From an uncultured beta proteobacterium (GTDB lineage: Bacteria > Pseudomonadota > Gammaproteobacteria > Burkholderiales > Burkholderiaceae_B): a stretch of DNA of 7,749 nt. Position 1 is the first letter of the stretch. Each line of letters opens with the position of its first letter. The position numbers and the translations under genes are program-made. The stretch lies in assembly GCA_903924715.1 (NCBI GenBank), contig CAIYCP010000231.1:1-7749 (forward strand), written 5' to 3'. This document shows, in pieces, positions 6,180-7,749 of this stretch. The notes beneath the pieces are model-generated. The model was not told the DNA's origin. It made no database searches and was given only the letters and a program-made list of their open reading frames with translations.

Positions 6180-6904
6180 GCACACCTCTTTTACGCCTCA
6201 CGAGTGTAAGCAAGCAGTTTACGTTGCACCACCAGAATGGACTCACGCTATCCGTTTTGAATGATGTCAATCTCGAGGTAGCTGCTGGCGAATGCGTCGT
6301 GTTAGACGGCGCGTCGGGCATGGGCAAAAGCACTTTGCTCAAGCTGATTTACTCAAACTATCGAGTCAGTGCTGGGTCTATTCAATACACAGAGAAAGAT
6401 TGCGAGCCCCTTGAGCTCACGACCGCGAGTCCGCGTGCGCTCATCGAAGTCCGTCGCCACCATATTGGATACGTCAGTCAGTTTTTACGTGTGATTCCAC
6501 GAATTTCAACGCTTGACCTTGTGGCCGAACCGCTTTTATCAGAGACCGGACATGACGAACAAGCGATTAAGCAGGCCCGAGAAGTGGCAAGTGTCTGGTT
6601 AACGCGGTTACGGATACCTGAACGTTTGTGGGGGTTAGCGCCTTCAACGTTTTCAGGTGGTGAGCAGCAACGCGTCAATATCGCGCGCAGCATGATTAAG
6701 CCGCGCGCCTTGCTATTGCTCGATGAACCGACAGCATCGCTCGACGCACTCAATACACAAACAGTTGTAACACTCATTCAGGAAGCGATCGCGGCCGGTG
6801 CTGCTGCGGTTGGAATCTTTCACGATCAGGCGATTGGCAAACAACTTGCCACACGCCGTATTGACATGAACAATTTTCGGAGTATGACATGCGCGGCTCA
6901 GTAG
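6176..6904 (+). CDS. phnL: C-P lyase ABC ATPase PhnL
   Basis: A 242-residue PhnL, the second ABC ATPase of the C-P lyase machinery, needed with PhnG, PhnH and PhnI for forming the triphosphoribosyl phosphonate; it can stack on PhnK in the E. coli complex. It shows Walker A G-A-S-G-M-G-K-S-T (45-53), the very typical PhnL block V-S-Q-F-L-R-V-I-P-R-I-S (100-111, Q-loop Q102), R-I-P-E-R-L-W-x-L-A-P-S-T-F-S-G-G-E-Q-Q-R (signature at 159-165), Walker B L-L-L-D-E-P-T-A-S-L-D (D183, E184) and the H-loop I-F-H-D (H216). The methionine within Walker A, where E. coli has serine, should be tolerated. Its ATG overlaps the phnK stop (ATGA), and its 3' end overlaps phnM by 16 bp. Confidence 0.96.
   Translation: MSTPLLRLTSVSKQFTLHHQNGLTLSVLNDVNLEVAAGECVVLDGASGMGKSTLLKLIYSNYRVSAGSIQYTEKDCEPLELTTASPRALIEVRRHHIGYVSQFLRVIPRISTLDLVAEPLLSETGHDEQAIKQAREVASVWLTRLRIPERLWGLAPSTFSGGEQQRVNIARSMIKPRALLLLDEPTASLDALNTQTVVTLIQEAIAAGAAAVGIFHDQAIGKQLATRRIDMNNFRSMTCAAQ
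6879..6882 (+). promoter_or_regulatory. Shine-Dalgarno for phnM inside phnL
   Basis: GGAG six nt before the ATG at 6889 supports this as the phnM start. It lies in the last codons of phnL, consistent with coupled translation. Confidence 0.6.
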
Positions 6905-7749
6905 TCATTCATAACGCACGACTCATTGTGAATCATGAAATTATTCACGGCTCAGTCTCAGTCGTAAATGGTCGGATTGATTCGATCGATTCTGGAGGCA
7001 GTTCTGCGTTAGGTGCCATCGATTTTGAAGGGGATTTTTTGATGCCCGGAATGATTGAAATCCACACCGATAATTTTGAACGCCACTTGATGCCCCGCCC
7101 TAAGGTGATGTGGGCTGAGAAGCCCGCATTGATCGCACATGACGCAGAAATCGCTTGCGCGGGTATCACAACCGTTTTTGACGCACTTGGTGTTGGCGAG
7201 GCAGATACAGAAAGCGTTCGCGGTCAGACCTGGGAACCCGTGCTGTCGGCGCTTAACCAATACACCAAAGAAAATCTACTGCGTGCAGATCACTATATTC
7301 ATGTGCGCTGTGAGCTACCGGCACCGAACACGATCGAGCTTTTTGAACCCTTTAATGGACACCCTCGGCTCGGACTGATCTCTTTGATGGACCACACTCC
7401 AGGCCAACGCCAATGGGAAGACATCGAGCAAGCGCGTGTGTACTTTACGGGTAAAAAAGGCTGGAGCCGTGAAAAATTCGAAGATAAAGTCAGCAACGCC
7501 GCCATGCTGCAAGATCAGTTCAGTGCGCCCCATCGTCAGTATTTTGTCGACTACTCAAACCGCACAGGCATCCACCTGGCTAGCCACGACGACACCACCG
7601 AGGCGCACGTTCAGCAAGCCTTCACCGAAGGTGCCAGCATGTCTGAATTTCCAACAACAATCGCCGCCGCGCGTTGCGCAAAAAATTTAGGGTTGCTAAC
7701 TGTTATGGGTGGGCCCAACGTGGTGCGTGGCGGCTCGCACTCAGGCAAT
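6889..7749 (+). CDS. phnM: Ribose 1-phosphonate 5-triphosphate diphosphatase PhnM, 3' truncated by window
   Basis: The first 287 residues of PhnM, an amidohydrolase-superfamily metal enzyme that removes pyrophosphate from the alkyl-ribose 1-phosphonate 5-triphosphate, giving the PhnJ substrate. The frame stays open to the window edge; E. coli PhnM is about 378 residues, so roughly 90 residues lie beyond. Visible motifs are L-M-P-G-M-I-E-I-H-T-D-N (H59, N62; the PhnM form of the usual H-x-H), R-P-K-V (70-73), H-D-A (H84), G-I-T-T-V-x-D-A (92-99), H-V-R-C-E-L-P (138-144), S-L-M-D-H-T-P-G-Q-R-Q (165-175), A-S-H-D-D (231-235) and M-G-G-P-N-V-V-R-G-G-S-H-S-G-N at the end. The start ATG at 6889, inside phnL, follows a GGAG site. 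Confidence 0.96.
   Translation, partial: MRGSVVIHNARLIVNHEIIHGSVSVVNGRIDSIDSGGSSALGAIDFEGDFLMPGMIEIHTDNFERHLMPRPKVMWAEKPALIAHDAEIACAGITTVFDALGVGEADTESVRGQTWEPVLSALNQYTKENLLRADHYIHVRCELPAPNTIELFEPFNGHPRLGLISLMDHTPGQRQWEDIEQARVYFTGKKGWSREKFEDKVSNAAMLQDQFSAPHRQYFVDYSNRTGIHLASHDDTTEAHVQQAFTEGASMSEFPTTIAAARCAKNLGLLTVMGGPNVVRGGSHSGN

Noticed and set aside
1..7749. Mobile elements, CRISPR arrays, tRNA or rRNA genes
   Set aside because: No direct-repeat spacer pattern, transposase motifs, terminal inverted repeats or RNA gene signatures were seen. Nearly all bases belong to recognised genes.

Overview
The window is a chromosomal segment of a Gram-negative proteobacterium. A betaproteobacterium (Burkholderiales-like) is my best guess, from the gene complement, the style of the proteins and the moderate base composition, but this is not proven. 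The theme is phosphorus scavenging: a C-P lyase operon sits beside a membrane-lipid phosphatase and a glycosyltransferase that together look like a phospholipid-to-glycolipid remodelling pair.

Left part (1-1214). The 3' end of a GT28/MurG-like diacylglycerol glycosyltransferase runs rightward and overlaps by 9 bp, tail to tail, with a leftward calcineurin-like metallophosphatase. The latter resembles LpxH in its motifs but better fits the PlcP type of phosphate-starvation phospholipase. Upstream of the phosphatase (1223-1278, minus strand) lies an almost textbook PHO box array: four heptamers at exact 11-bp spacing, the first two identical to those I recall from the E. coli phoA PHO box, followed after 10 nt by a -10 element. 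The resulting transcript would be leaderless or nearly so.

Middle (1310-2180). A leftward DUF1045 2H-phosphoesterase-type gene, a family habitually linked to phosphonate metabolism, is divergent from the phn operon. The 115-bp gap between them (or longer, if the DUF1045 gene starts at its second Met) carries two more PHO-type heptamers two periods apart.

Right part (2181-7749). phnG, phnH, phnI, phnJ, phnK, phnL and the first 287 codons of phnM follow on the plus strand with 2-nt spacing or short overlaps. They encode the C-P lyase core complex (PhnGHIJ), the two ABC ATPases (PhnK, PhnL) and the triphosphate-ribose diphosphatase PhnM. Catalytic residues (PhnJ iron-sulfur cysteines and thiyl cysteine, Walker motifs, PhnM metal ligands) are intact. 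No phosphonate transporter (phnCDE), phnF regulator, phnN or phnP is visible here.

Together the genes suggest one PhoB-controlled response: release phosphate from organophosphonates and, at the same time, strip phosphate from membrane phospholipids and replace the headgroup with sugar. The C-P lyase genes themselves are a well-known system. The less ordinary parts are the pairing with the lipid genes and the clear PHO box at the phosphatase.
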